From assembly GCA_008638375.1 (NCBI GenBank), contig CM018041.1:16948453-17012452 (forward strand): DNA of 64,000 nucleotides, given 5' to 3'. A model generated the notes under the pieces. The model was given only the letters and a program-made list of their open reading frames with translations, did no database searches and was not told the origin of the DNA. This DNA comes from Nyssa sinensis. Its lineage: Eukaryota; Streptophyta; Magnoliopsida; Cornales; Nyssaceae. Positions 19,097 to 29,805 of this stretch are shown piece by piece (position 1 is the stretch's first letter; each line of letters begins with the position of its first letter). A program made the translations under genes and the position numbers.

Positions 19097-20046
19097 TGTC
19101 ACTACCTGAAACCCACCCTATGAGAATTAAGGGTCGGTGACCGACACTGTCACTTAGACAAACCGTACAAAATCAAGTGAACTGCACAAGATAGTAATAA
19201 TTTTTTTTTTCTTTTTAAGCATGTGCAGAAGCTACACATATGCAACTCATCTGATAACCAATCAAATTTAACAATCATCAATAGATATAATTTCCATCAT
19301 CATTGATCACAATTTAAATCTAATGATCGATAATTCCTAAATACAATTTCCATCATCATTGACCACAATTTAAATCTAATGATATCTTTCAATATCACTA
19401 AGTTACAATTTCTAATATTAGTATTATCCTTACAGGATTAATTCAAACCAAGTCTTAAAGCTTTATATCATCAACGTTGCCCACAACCATATTACTAGCT
19501 CCCTTGACACCATTACTGCATTTCTTTCCATATTGTGTTACTTGAAAAATTGTTATAATTCTAGGGTGAGCTAACTTAAACTCAGTAAGTAAATCCTTCA
19601 CTCTGCTAAGGGTTAGAGAAGGGTGAATAACAAGAAAATAATTACAGGATTTCAAGCTCAAAAAGATCGACTATCAGAGCAAAATAGCATAATTCACAAA
19701 GAGGTTACAATTTCAATAAGGATGACTGAACAAGTAAACAAGCACAAATTTATCAACATAAAACGTTTAGCTTCCACAATCAAGGGATTCAAATTGAATA
19801 CAAAGATAAGCTTCAAAAGCGTATTTATCATCTAAAGAATATCATCATTAAATCAATAAATTGCGTGGAATCAAATATATACAAATTGAGTCAAATAGAC
19901 ATGAGAATCTGATTCAAATATATTAACATAAAATGTTTAGCTGCCAAAGTTAAGATTCAAAGCAAATACAAAGATAAGTTTCAAAGGCGTATTTATCATC
20001 CAAAGAGTATCATCATTAATTCAACAAATAGTGTGAAATCAAACAT
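19097..20046 (-). mobile_element. LTR-like repeat family R2, copy 1
   Basis: Begins TGTCACTACCTGAAACCCACC. 19097-19740 is collinear with 32169-32772 (same orientation), apart from an extra ~60-bp duplication near 19280-19380. The 32169 copy lies next to a primer-site-like sequence on the minus strand, so this is read as the 3' end of a minus-strand LTR. Open frames inside show no protein family. Confidence 0.55.
19756..20046. repeat. Tandem duplication, ~169-bp period
   Basis: AACATAAAACGTTTAGCT at 19756 recurs as AACATAAAATGTTTAGCT at 19925. Both are followed by ATACAAAGATAAG, GCGTATTTATCATC and ATCATCATTAA in the same order. The second unit is partial. Confidence 0.8.
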
Positions 20047-20979
20047 ATCATAAAATGGATTCTACCATGGGGTCCAAAATGTCCAAAAATGTTAGGATAT
20101 GTATTTTCAAAGTCATCGGTGTTCAATTGACAACTTAATAAATCATTCGGACATAATTAGAATAATTTCATTTGTCCGTTCACATTTTTCGAGATTTAAT
20201 TTCATAAACCGGACTCTGCTATTGAGTTTGGAATGCCCAAAAATATTGGGTTAGTCTCTATTTACATTTTAATTGGCCTTTCTTTCGCCTATTTTTTACT
20301 TAAGGATATTTTGGTAATTTCTAATAATTTAAAAATAATTTAAAATTTTTTCTAGGCCATTTCATAATTAACTAAAATTTCTAGGGGTCAAAACAAAATA
20401 TTAGAAACCTTTAAATAAAAATCGATCGATTTAGTTCCTAACCAAGTGAACCAGTCCAAAAGGGATGAGAACTAACCAGTTTTAGGGTTTAAATGCGTCA
20501 TAATGGCGTCATGTTGATGTCAGCCCTTCGCCTATTTCCATACAACGTCGTTTCTCTTTAAGTTAGAATCTGTTTCTACACGGGTCAGCCTAGACCCGGT
20601 ATCTGATCCGACCTGACCTGTTGACTGACCTAGTGACGACGATCGCTAGTGAGTGTTTTTCGGTGACTAATCCAATGGGGTTTTAACTATTTTTCTTTAA
20701 AGATTTTATATCTAATTTCAAAATTTGGTTTTACCTATATTTGGCTGTCGAAACATAGGGTTACAGGTCTGCCTCGGTGAGCTTAATTTTTTTGACGATG
20801 CATTTTTGGACACTATTTTGACACGATTCAGATGTGTTTTTCACCTCGTTTCTGCCTCATTATGTTCCTGGAATCGCTTGGGACTATTTCCTATTTATTA
20901 AATTGAGAAAATCAACCTCAAACTCATGTGTTCAATTTCTTTCTTTGTGATTGTAACTCGCCTTTTCTCGACCATTCCA
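20047..20979 (-). other. Gene-free LTR-like sequence
   Basis: Contains GGATTCTACCATGGGGTCC and CATAAACCGGACTCTGC. These resemble the complement of the AATGGTAGAGTCC phrases of the R1 LTRs, so it is probably minus-strand LTR material. No boundary or coding region identified. Confidence 0.35.
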
Positions 20980-21179
20980 TGTCAAAACCCAAAACCCACC
21001 TTATGTGGATTAGGGGATTGTGATTGTGGAATTTCTTTCTAAAATCAAATCTGTTCCATTCATACATCACATCAAGTTCAATTATTGTAGTGAAAGAAAT
21101 CACGCATGTTACTATGATCTTTATAGTATCTAGAATTGCTTAGAAATCTTTTTTTTTAAAACATACATTACAATCACTG

Positions 21180-21350
21180 TGGGTCCCATACCCCACATTT
21201 ACATCTAAACTTCACATTACCTTACCCGTGAGTCCCATACCTTACGCACTTCTAAACTTCTGAACTTCATATCATTTCATCCGTAAGTCCCATACCTCTC
21301 GCATTTCTGAACCTATACTTCACTATAGTTGTGGGTCCTATACCCCACCT
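21180..21350. repeat. GTGGGTCCCATACC minisatellite
   Basis: About four ~57-bp units, each beginning GTGRGTCCCATACCY or a close variant and continuing with CTAAACTTC/GAACTTCA words. Confidence 0.7.
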
Positions 21351-21504
21351 TCATATCACCTGTACATATCATGAATAAATCCATGTGAGCTTTACTAAGC
21401 CCATGAGTAATTACAGTACTTTGTCATGGTTTTCAACTGGTAGTACGTCAAGTATAACATATCTTATATAAATAGCGACTACCAATCACTCATATACTTT
21501 AATT

Positions 21505-21735
21505 ACAGAATACAAGAATCTTCAAATCATGTAACACGAAGCATTCAAGGCATTCGAGTAAAATATTTAGTTCATCAATACGAAATACATGAATCTTCAA
21601 ATCATGTAATACGAAGCATTCAAGGCGTTTGAGTAAAATATTTAGTTCATCAAATACGGAATACAAGAATCTTCAAATCATGTAACATGAAGCATTTAAA
21701 GCATTCAAGTAAAGCATTTAATATGCAGTAGAAAA
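21505..21735. repeat. 75/76-bp tandem repeat, three units
   Basis: GAATCTTCAAATCATG starts units at 21516, 21591 and 21667. Each continues GTAAYAYGAAGCATT, then AGTAAAATATTTAG (the last diverged). Confidence 0.85.
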
Positions 21736-22224
21736 CTTGTAAACATGTACAGGATGGCCATTTAGTGGCCAAGGGAATTTAAATCCTTTCCTTGTTAACA
21801 TGATGATAAAATCATTTTCTTGTAAATAGGAGGGTATGACTCTTTATCATTTTAAAAGCGGGGCCATTTTAAAAACCCTTTTCATGTAAATGGGGGTTCG
21901 AAAACCTTCTACCATTAATTATGAAAACATGAATCCTTTGATCATGAAATTAGAACATATAAATCATGTTTAGAAAAATGGGGGATAAATCTTCTGCCAT
22001 TTCTAAACATAACATCTTTTCACTTTTATTTTAGTGGAATTCGTTTCGAACCGGACTCCTAGCTTAACTTTTCGGGGAGATATCTCATGCGTGGGGGATA
22101 AACCTACTACCAAGCATTTATGTTCTCGTATGTGAGTCCCATAGGGCCTCATGAGCTCGTGGTGCTTATGGAAAATCATCTTGCATTTCCAGTTCGCAAA
22201 CAGGAAGCATAAAAATATTTCTTT

Positions 22225-22425
22225 ACAAACAAATGCTATTTAAGAGCATTTAAACATAACTTCCCAAGTAGATGCTTTTTCAAGAGTATTTAAAACATAA
22301 CTTTTCAAATATATGCTTTTCAAGAGCATTCAAAACATAACCTCCCAAGCAGATGCTTTTCAAGAGTATTTAAACATAATTTTTCAGATAGATGCTTTTC
22401 AAAAGCATTTGACAGAACTTTCATG
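22225..22425. repeat. ~40-bp tandem repeat, five units
   Basis: The word ATGCT followed by TTTCAAGAGYATTTAAA recurs at 22233, 22272, 22313, 22353 and 22392. Degenerate further units continue to about 22510. Confidence 0.8.
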
Positions 22426-23383
22426 AGTATTTTAACAAAGCCTTCAAAATACTTGGAACATAAAATTCAGGAACATTTAAGACATAACCTTCAGAATACT
22501 TAATCACATCGTTCAAGAATATTTAAAACATAGATAAAATGAAAGAAAAATATTTACTTTTAGAGAGGCATTAAATACAATTTTAAATTTAATATAGACA
22601 TGTTGTGGTACGAACTTATAAACAGTCAACAATTTAAACAAACTCACTTTGCATGTCAAGATAGTATTTACAAATGGAAGTAATAACACTTTTGAATCAT
22701 GAGTCATGTAAATACAGGAATTTTGAATTTAAAACACTTCAGGAATCATGGAGTTAAAACCTCCACTTCAAGGTACAAGATTACTCGTCATGATTCTCGG
22801 GGTTGGTGCTACTAGTGTGCCTTTCCCTTTCCCTTGTAGTTCTTAAGAATAATTTATGAAGAATCTAATTAATTTCACATTTAACTTAAATCACCACCTA
22901 TTTGGTGTTCTTAATTTATTCTTAGACTGAGTGAATCCTAATTTCCTAGGATAGGTCTTATTTCCTTTTAACGGACTATTCGTAGTCAAGTTAGACTCTT
23001 AGGAGTAATTTAATAAATTTTTATTTTCACGTGTCTTATTTTTTAGTACTTAATTTGATAATATGGACTTCACCATTGGGTCCAGAACGTCAAAGAAAGT
23101 CAATTTAGACCATCTCGAACTTTTATTTGGCTTTGGGCATCGTTCAGGGTAAAATGATAATTTTATATTTTACATGTCTTAATTTTTGAGATTTCGTCTC
23201 GTAAAATGAACCTTGCCATTGGGTCCAAAATATCGGAAAAGATCAGGTTACACTACCCCTTTATTGTTTTTGTGCAACAAAAACATTTTATTATAATTGA
23301 ATTAATTTAACTTAAATTAAATTATTTAATAAATGTTATATATATATATATATATTTTGTTAATATGTTCACATGTGTAAATT

Positions 23384-23475
23384 TGGCATAGTGGCCACGA
23401 GTTTAGGGTTAAGTTTCCCATATGTGCAAGGTTGGAGGTTTGAATTGGGGGGCTGTGACTCCCCTTATATTTTCT
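23384..23475 (+). mobile_element. tRNA-derived SINE-like head
   Basis: TGGCATAGTGG (23384-23394) resembles a pol III A box, and GGTTTGAATTG (23437-23447) a B box. The tRNA-like spacing is followed by GGCTGTGACTCCCC. No A-tail or TSD was established. It could be a chance match or a tRNA pseudogene. Confidence 0.35.
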
Positions 23476-25059
23476 GATTTTCAGGTTGCCAATGTAGAGA
23501 CATGAAAAAAAAAAATTTAAATTAAATTAAGTAGAAAAAAAAATAATAATATAAAATAAAATAAATAAATAAACAAATAAAGAATAGAAAATGAAAAAAA
23601 AAAAGAAGTGTCGGCAGCCTTGTTCGTGGGGTGTGTGTGTTGCAACATGTAATATATATATGCACAAAAAATGTCTCAAGTGAGACATGAATCATGAATC
23701 AGGAAAAGATAACATGAAACAAAAAAAAAAAAAAGGAAAAAAAAAAAAAAACAGAAAATTAAAGTCAACAAAAAGGGCTGGTGACTGTGTGTTTAAAATT
23801 AAATAAAGCAACAGGTGAAGAGAAAAGGAAAGAGAGAATAGAGTGTCGGCAGTGCATTGAGTAGTTGTGTCTTATATGTATAATATATTATATACACATA
23901 TGTAATATCAATTGAAGCAGCAAATGGAAAAATATATATGTGGTGTGCGTGAGGCGGTCGAGTGCAGCAGATATGTGTGGTGGGTGTTTAAGCAGCAAGA
24001 CAAGAAAATGAGGAAAGAGATAGGGAACCGTGAGGGGCGGTGCAAAGGCTTATATATATATATATATATGTGAGGGCCATTTGAGTGAGGAGGAAAATGA
24101 AAAATGGGGAAACCGAGAGAACAGGGTAGCGTGTAGAAGAAAATAAAGAGAAAAAGAGAGAAAGAAACAAGGAGTGAAGCAGCAGTAGTGGTGTAGCGTG
24201 CAGGGAGATTTTATGTATATATGTGTGTGTGTGTATATATATATCTGTGTGTATATAGTAGAACGGGGGATCAGTAAGTCATCACTAAGTTGATCTCTCG
24301 ACTCCGTGCAGAGCATCGCAAGCAGGGAAGTTGTGCAGAAATCGCCCCGTTCGGCTGACTGCTTCAGTTCTGTGAGTTAAGGAGCAATTGTTGGCTGAGA
24401 TCTGTACGACTAAGTTAGTCTATCGAGTTGAGATAGAGCAGGTGGGATATCGACACCGATTAAACGACCTGCTGCTGCCTACTCGACCGTCATCGCTGTT
24501 GACAAAAATCATAGAGCTGCACCGGTAACTTGGGCTGTGCAATTAGATGGGCTGATTTATCAAGGGAAAGCCAATGGATTGGATTGATGCGATCCAGTTG
24601 CTGTCACGGTACCACAAACTGATTTGGAATGGGTTGATTGCAGATTTTGTCCAAACAAATTATGCCTGAAGTTTCAGAATTGTTTCAAGATGAAACCTAT
24701 AGCTGTGTGTTGGGGGATGGTTGGTTAGCGACATAGATGGCTTTGGAAGCTATTGTTCCACACCAATCAGAGGAAGAGGAAAACAGAAGTATTGAGAAAT
24801 TTTGTGTCTGTTCTAGTTGTTGAAGAAGAGCTGGACCATGGCAGATAGATGGCGTTAAGGGAATTGTTGGGTTATATACTGATACCTATATATTGGGTTA
24901 TGGTTGGGTGCCATAAAAGTAAAATCATTGGAGGCTTGGATTTCGATTTATTTATCTAAGCAGCAGTCCAAGTGAGAAGGACCTGGAGGGTTAAATGATG
25001 ATTGCAGTGCCAGTGGAACGCTAATTACCAGCCAAAGGTTGAATTTAATTATTATTGGT
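23476..25059 (+). other. Gene-free leader-like part of R1 copy II
   Basis: A-rich tracts (23500-23760), GA-rich stretches (23820-24180), TA/TG microsatellites (24052-24069, 24210-24255) and unique-looking sequence. The GA-rich block with a GGGGCGGTRC phrase parallels the complement near 39580-39700 in R1 copy III, so it is probably the 5' half of the same LTR. No gene. Confidence 0.4.
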
Positions 25060-27174
25060 TATTTCAAATTAAAATAGAATTTTTGTTAAATTATAATTGT
25101 GCCTAGGATTTATGGTTAATTGTGAATTAACCCGAAGTCCAAATTAAGTAAATAAATAGTGTATTTTGACTATCTCGAATATTCTGAAACCAATGGTGAG
25201 GTTCGTCTCATGAAACGAGACCCCGCAAATAAAGGAACCCGTGAAAGGACCAAATGACCATTTTACCTTTTAGGGTACAAATGTCCAAATTGAATTCTGC
25301 GAAAGCCTAAACCGATTTTGTTCAGTGTTCCGGATTCAATGGTAGATTCTAATTATGTAAGAGAGATTCCAATTATAAAGAGAAATAAATTTGATGAATA
25401 GCATAAATTTATGAAAATATAAACTGAAATGTGTTTATGAATCTTAGGAACACTGATGGGAGGGGAAAAGACGATTCGATCTCCCAGACTGATACAGTAC
25501 AAGGATTGAGCTACTCGCCGGCTGATTGACCATATAATAGACACAGCCTCCTAGGGTTGAGACACACCCTAGTCAGGTATGATATTTTGCTAAGTAAGGA
25601 ATAGGATTAAGTTTAGGAATGATTTGCATGTTGATTGCTTTATATATGTATTGATTTGATGATTAGGGAATCACATAGAATATAACTGCTTGAAGAACCT
25701 AGAATTGATAACTTATGCACTCTGATATGTGCTTTGAATTGTTTTATAACTTGTTGCTATAGTGAAGATGGATCATACTTCTGCGTTTGGATTATTATGT
25801 TTTGGCTTACATTCGTGTTGATATATCATATGTTTGGGAAGGTGTGATAGTTTGATGTATTGGTGCTTTATGGAGTTATGTGTTCTTTGTGAATTGTTGA
25901 GATTGTGAATGTGTGAATCGAGCATGTGTTTAATTTGACCGTTCATGGTATACGGGCTTATGGAAGAAGTTTTGAGATTCAGATGATATGGTTGCTTTAA
26001 ATATGTTGCATTATTTAAAGCATACTGCATGTGTTGGCAAGAAATGTTTTATGGAGATTGTGGCATTGCATGGTGGAATCATGGCACTTGGCATAGTGTG
26101 ATTCATTGATGACATAGTGTGGGTGAGCACGAGGTGCTATGCATTATGAGGGTGCAGATCCTGTGGTGAAAAACCTAAAATTGGCCATTGCATTGGTGCC
26201 TGCGACCCAACGGGAGCGATCCGTGAACAGGTGTTGGTTACTCGGGTACCCATCGGGAGTGATCCGTAAACCGAGACATGACATGCATGGTGTTGACATG
26301 ACATGCATAGAGTGGACATGGATGTGGCATAAAGTTGTGTGAGTGTTTCATATGCATTGTCATGTGGCATAGAGTTGTGTGAGTGTTTCATATGCATTGT
26401 CATGTGGCATATAGTTGTGTGGGTGTTTCATGTGCATTGTCATTACCTTGCATGGACAATTGGATGGCATATGGATTCATTACCATTATGTGGTATGCAT
26501 GATTTGGAAAGCATGCGGATTATTGTCGTTATATTGCATAGATGATGTGGAAGGCATGTGGATTGTTATTATTGCCATGCATAGATAATTTAGAAGGCAT
26601 ATAGAAATAAATGTACACTTGCACATGCCACACCTTACATTTTGTTCCTTGCATTAGCATTTTATCATACCAGTAGTTGAGCTGACCCATTCGTGGACAA
26701 CATTTTTCAGATGACACTCTAGGCACCTGAGACTTGAGGAAGTTTCACAGAGCGGAGGAGACCCGAACTTAGAAGGATATTTGGCCCGTGAGGCATGTAT
26801 TATGATGTACGGGCTTAAGCCCAAAGACATGTATATATATATTGACCGAAGTGAATGTATGTACGTGTGTATCTATTTAATTGTCTTCAGTTGTATAAGT
26901 AAGCGATGTATATTTAACTTTGATAAAGTTGTGGCCATCGAGTGAGGATAGATTGTGACGTGTTCGTATATATATGTTGTATTGTGATTATCAGGGGGAA
27001 AAAGGCTCGAAAAATAAAGGAGGTTCTGCCGAAATTTTTTTAAAACGGGAATGTATGTAGGCTTGTATCTATATTAGTTATTTATTTATTTATTTATTTA
27101 TTCGTCTATTTCTTTTCTTCTTTTGTTTCGTTCAGTCGTGTCCCCGGGTTCGGTCGGGAATTTGGGGCGTGACA
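25060..27174 (+). mobile_element. Solo LTR, Tekay/Del-like family R1, copy II
   Basis: Collinear with 3880-5416 and, inverted, with 37730-39350. Shared phrases include GAAAGCCTAAACCGATTTT, TTTGATGAATAGCAT, GGAACACTGATGGGAGGGG, CACTTGCACATGCCACACC, TTGAGCTGACCCATTCGTGG and GGGCTTAAGCCC. The end is GGAATTTGGGGCGTGACA. No primer site follows 27174. A (TTTA)n-like tract lies near 27075-27100. The 5' boundary is not fixed; see 23476-25059. Confidence 0.6.
26328..26445. repeat. 40-bp tandem repeat, three units
   Basis: GTTGTGTGAGTGTTTCATAT-type units with 40-bp period; GAGTGTTTCA at 26341 and 26381, GGGTGTTTCA at 26421. Present only in R1 copy II, not in the other two LTRs. Confidence 0.9.
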
Positions 27175-27200
27175 GCCAAACAGCGGACAGTGAATAAAAC

Positions 27201-27222
27201 AGGAATAGGATATCCTATTCCT
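27201..27222. repeat. 22-bp perfect palindrome
   Basis: The half-site AGGAATAGGAT is followed directly by its complement. The half-site recalls the AATAGGAAT words found at ends of several plant short elements, but no TSD was established. Confidence 0.85.
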
Positions 27223-28064
27223 ATTTGCGTTATCAAAGCAGGGCCCTAATCGCATAGCCAAACAGACCAAATTTGTCATTTAAATTAAACCAAATACCCA
27301 AAATGACACCGTCCTACTAACCCATTTCTATGCTTGGGCAAGTCGCGACCGGAACCTGAAACCCAACCCAAATCCAACCCGAACTGTTCATCATCTTCCC
27401 CAACTACACCGTCATTGTTGCCCTAATTCTAGAGATTTTAAATCTCTATTTCGTGACATTTTAGTGGGTCTTTTGACCTGCTTTCTTTTCCTATGCTCTT
27501 TTGTGATGTTAAAGAACATTTTGGCATTGGTTTTAGGGATTGAAACGAGCAGAAAAGCTCGGTAGAACTTTAATGGCCTCTCTGAATAATCTTTCGGTTC
27601 ATGCCCGTTTCACCATCAAATTTGATGGTTCTTGTTCTATCCTGATTCTCTTAGAATAGGGTTATATTTTTCGTTCAAAGATTCGAGCTTAAGGCTCTGT
27701 TTGTGGAAGTCGATTTTGAAGCTGCGCACTGCAACTTCGATTTTCTCGCTTGTTCTTTTCTTTTTTGGTCTAATTTTTGGTGTCTGAGAACCTTCGTAGC
27801 TTCTAGATCAGGCCCCAAGTGATGGAAGTTATTTTACTTTTGGTCGATTCAAACCCATTTTCTTGGCAGTCCAACATTGGCGGTCTAACAATGGCGGATA
27901 CAACACCCTTTTTCTAGAGAGAGAAAGTTAGGTTGTGAGGGTTTTACCTTCAACAACGGTTTTTCTCCTCTCCTCGGTATGATTCTAGGTCTTCATTTCT
28001 CTCTTCAGGCTGCCATGCATGCAGGTACATAGCTCCTCTCCTCTTTTTCTTTCTTCTTCCTTCC

Positions 28065-28108
28065 TTTTCTTTCTTCTTCTCTCTTTCTCTTTCTCTCTCT
28101 CTCTCTTG

Positions 28109-28143
<35 letters not shown>

Positions 28144-28162
28144 TCTCTTTCTCTCTCTCTTT
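28065..28162. repeat. (CT)n tract
   Basis: Nearly pure CT/TTTCT tract of about 100 bp. Long Arg/Glu-rich open frames on the opposite strand are artefacts of it. Confidence 0.9.
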
Positions 28163-28579
28163 AACTGCACACATGCACAATTCTAACTTCTCTCCCAATA
28201 TGCATATATATATATATATATAATTAGGTTTTTGCATGAATTATTATTGGGTGAGGTGAGGGTCCAATGGGTTGGTGACACATTAGCGTTTTGTGTGCAG
28301 CCTTGGGCCAACACTTTTGACATTCTTCTCTTCCTTGTTTCCTTTTTATACGTTGTTTGGCATTTTTGTATTTTATCTCATTTTTTTTATTGCATTTTTT
28401 TTTTATTTCTTTTCTTCCTCATGTGCTTGTATCATTTATTTTCTTCATGTGTTGACTTCGTTAATCGAGGTCTTATTATTTTGTAACTCTTATTTTCTTG
28501 ATCTAATTTTTTAACTATTATTTTACTTCTTAAAGTCCCTAATATTCAATTAGCGACTTAATTATCAATAATTGGTTTG

Positions 28580-29805
28580 GAGTGTTACATTCCAACACCA
28601 TTTCTAGTGGTTCAACTTGCATTATTGCTCAATTTTGATTCTCTTTCAAGCCTCATATCTTGAATTAAGTTTTGGTTAAGTTTCTTTCATAACCCAAATT
28701 TTTCTAGTATGGTCGCAGTGTTTTCCTAGGCCTAAGCTCAAACAATGCCATTTTTCTCCCACTTTCATTTATTAACCATATTCAATACATGCATGAAGCT
28801 TATTTTAACAGAAACTAAAGGAGATACAAAGTTTCTAGCAAGCAAAACTTACTCATTTTATGGTTGTTCTCTCTCCTCCGTCCCCCTTTTTCCAGCCTTC
28901 ATTCCTTCCTCATTTCTTCTGATGTTGGTACCTTCTTGGGCTTCCAAAAGCTACATGCAACAATGCCCCATTTTTTTTTCTTATCTTTATTCATTTCTCT
29001 TCTTTTTCTCTCTAGCCAACTCTTTTTCTCTCTCTAGATTTCCTCTTGTTTAGTTGACTACCAAAACCACCTGCACACACACAATTTGTGTATATATATG
29101 GGCTGTGTTGGTTGCATGAATTTTGATTGGGCTAAATTTTGGTCTAATAATACAAGGCAATCTAATCTTTGACTAGCCCACAAGTTGACACATCATCTTT
29201 TGCATGCAGCCCATACATGTATCTTATTAGATATATACATTTTAAATAGGTATTATAGCACAAAAGTGCTTGCAGCTTAATTGGTAAAGTTTTGGCACCC
29301 TTCATAGGAGGTCTTGGTTTCGAGACTTTGTAGGAGCTTTTTAAGTCCTTTTTTCCTTTTTCTTTTTGTATATGCATTATATTGCATGTTAGAGTATTTT
29401 ACGCATCCCCAAAAGTTGCATTTTAATCTCCCAAAAGTTTTTTTATAATTTTTGCAAAGTTTTTTGATTAAGCATACTTTATCCATGTATCACTAGTCTT
29501 GCCTTAGTGGATTTTGTGTACTAATCTTCCAAAATTATTCATGTGTTAATCCTCGATGAATACCAATCATAATCCATTATCAAGTTATAACCGTTGTCAT
29601 TAAATCACTTTTTTAAAATTGATTATCTTCAATTCATAGCTAATTGCTCTCATTTATACTTTTGTCTCTATATTTATAGACTATTATTCTTAAGCAGAAT
29701 TGTCCGTGATTATTGAGAAAGTTCTCTTACAATAACCATCATTATGCTTAATTTCTTTACTAAACTAGGTCAGGTTGTTACATTCCCCCGCCCCTTTAAA
29801 AAGAA
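28580..29805 (-). mobile_element. Possible minus-strand retroelement 3' end and LTR
   Basis: On the minus strand GAGGACAAAATTCTTTTTAA is followed by the purine run AAAGGGGCGGGGGA (to ~29783) and TGTAACAACC. This layout is typical of the end of a chromovirus pol gene, polypurine tract and LTR start. A matching TGTTACATTCC at 28580 could be the other LTR edge. No second LTR of this sequence is present, so the assignment is tentative. A SINE-like head lies inside (29268-29345). Confidence 0.3.
29268..29345 (+). mobile_element. tRNA-derived SINE-like head
   Basis: TTGCAGCTTAATTGG (29270-29284) matches a tRNA-type A box and GGTTTCGAGAC (29316-29326) a B box. GGCACCCTTCATAGGAGG lies between them in the anticodon-arm position. 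The pyrimidine-rich run after 29340 could be the SINE body or tail. It does not fold as a complete tRNA by eye. Tentative. Confidence 0.45.

Larger units (their letters stand above)
20980..23280 (-). mobile_element. LTR-like sequence, R2-type end, rich in minisatellites
   Basis: Starts TGTCAAAACCCAAAACCCAC then TTATGTGGATTAGGGG, matching the first ~40 bp of the R2 copies at 19097 and 32169. The far part (23060-23240: CACCATTGGGTCC, AATTTTTGAGATTTCGTCTC) mirrors phrases of the R1 LTRs in reverse complement. Three minisatellites lie inside. No gene; an open frame near 22513-22707 has no recognisable content. Confidence 0.4.
27175..28579. other. Gene-free region with palindrome and CT tract
   Basis: No coding region supported; an open plus-strand frame near 28232-28486 is low-complexity hydrophobic sequence from T-rich DNA. 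It contains a 22-bp perfect palindrome (27201-27222), a CT tract (28065-28162) and (TA)n (28206-28222). The direct repeat AGCCAAACAG flanks the palindrome (27174-27183 and about 27257-27266). Confidence 0.5.

Noticed and set aside
27950..28237. Long Arg/Glu-rich open frames on the minus strand
   Set aside because: Produced entirely by the CT tract at 28065-28162; no family motif.
29268..29345. Functional tRNA gene
   Set aside because: A and B boxes are recognisable, but a paired acceptor stem and complete cloverleaf are not evident by eye; kept as SINE-like only.
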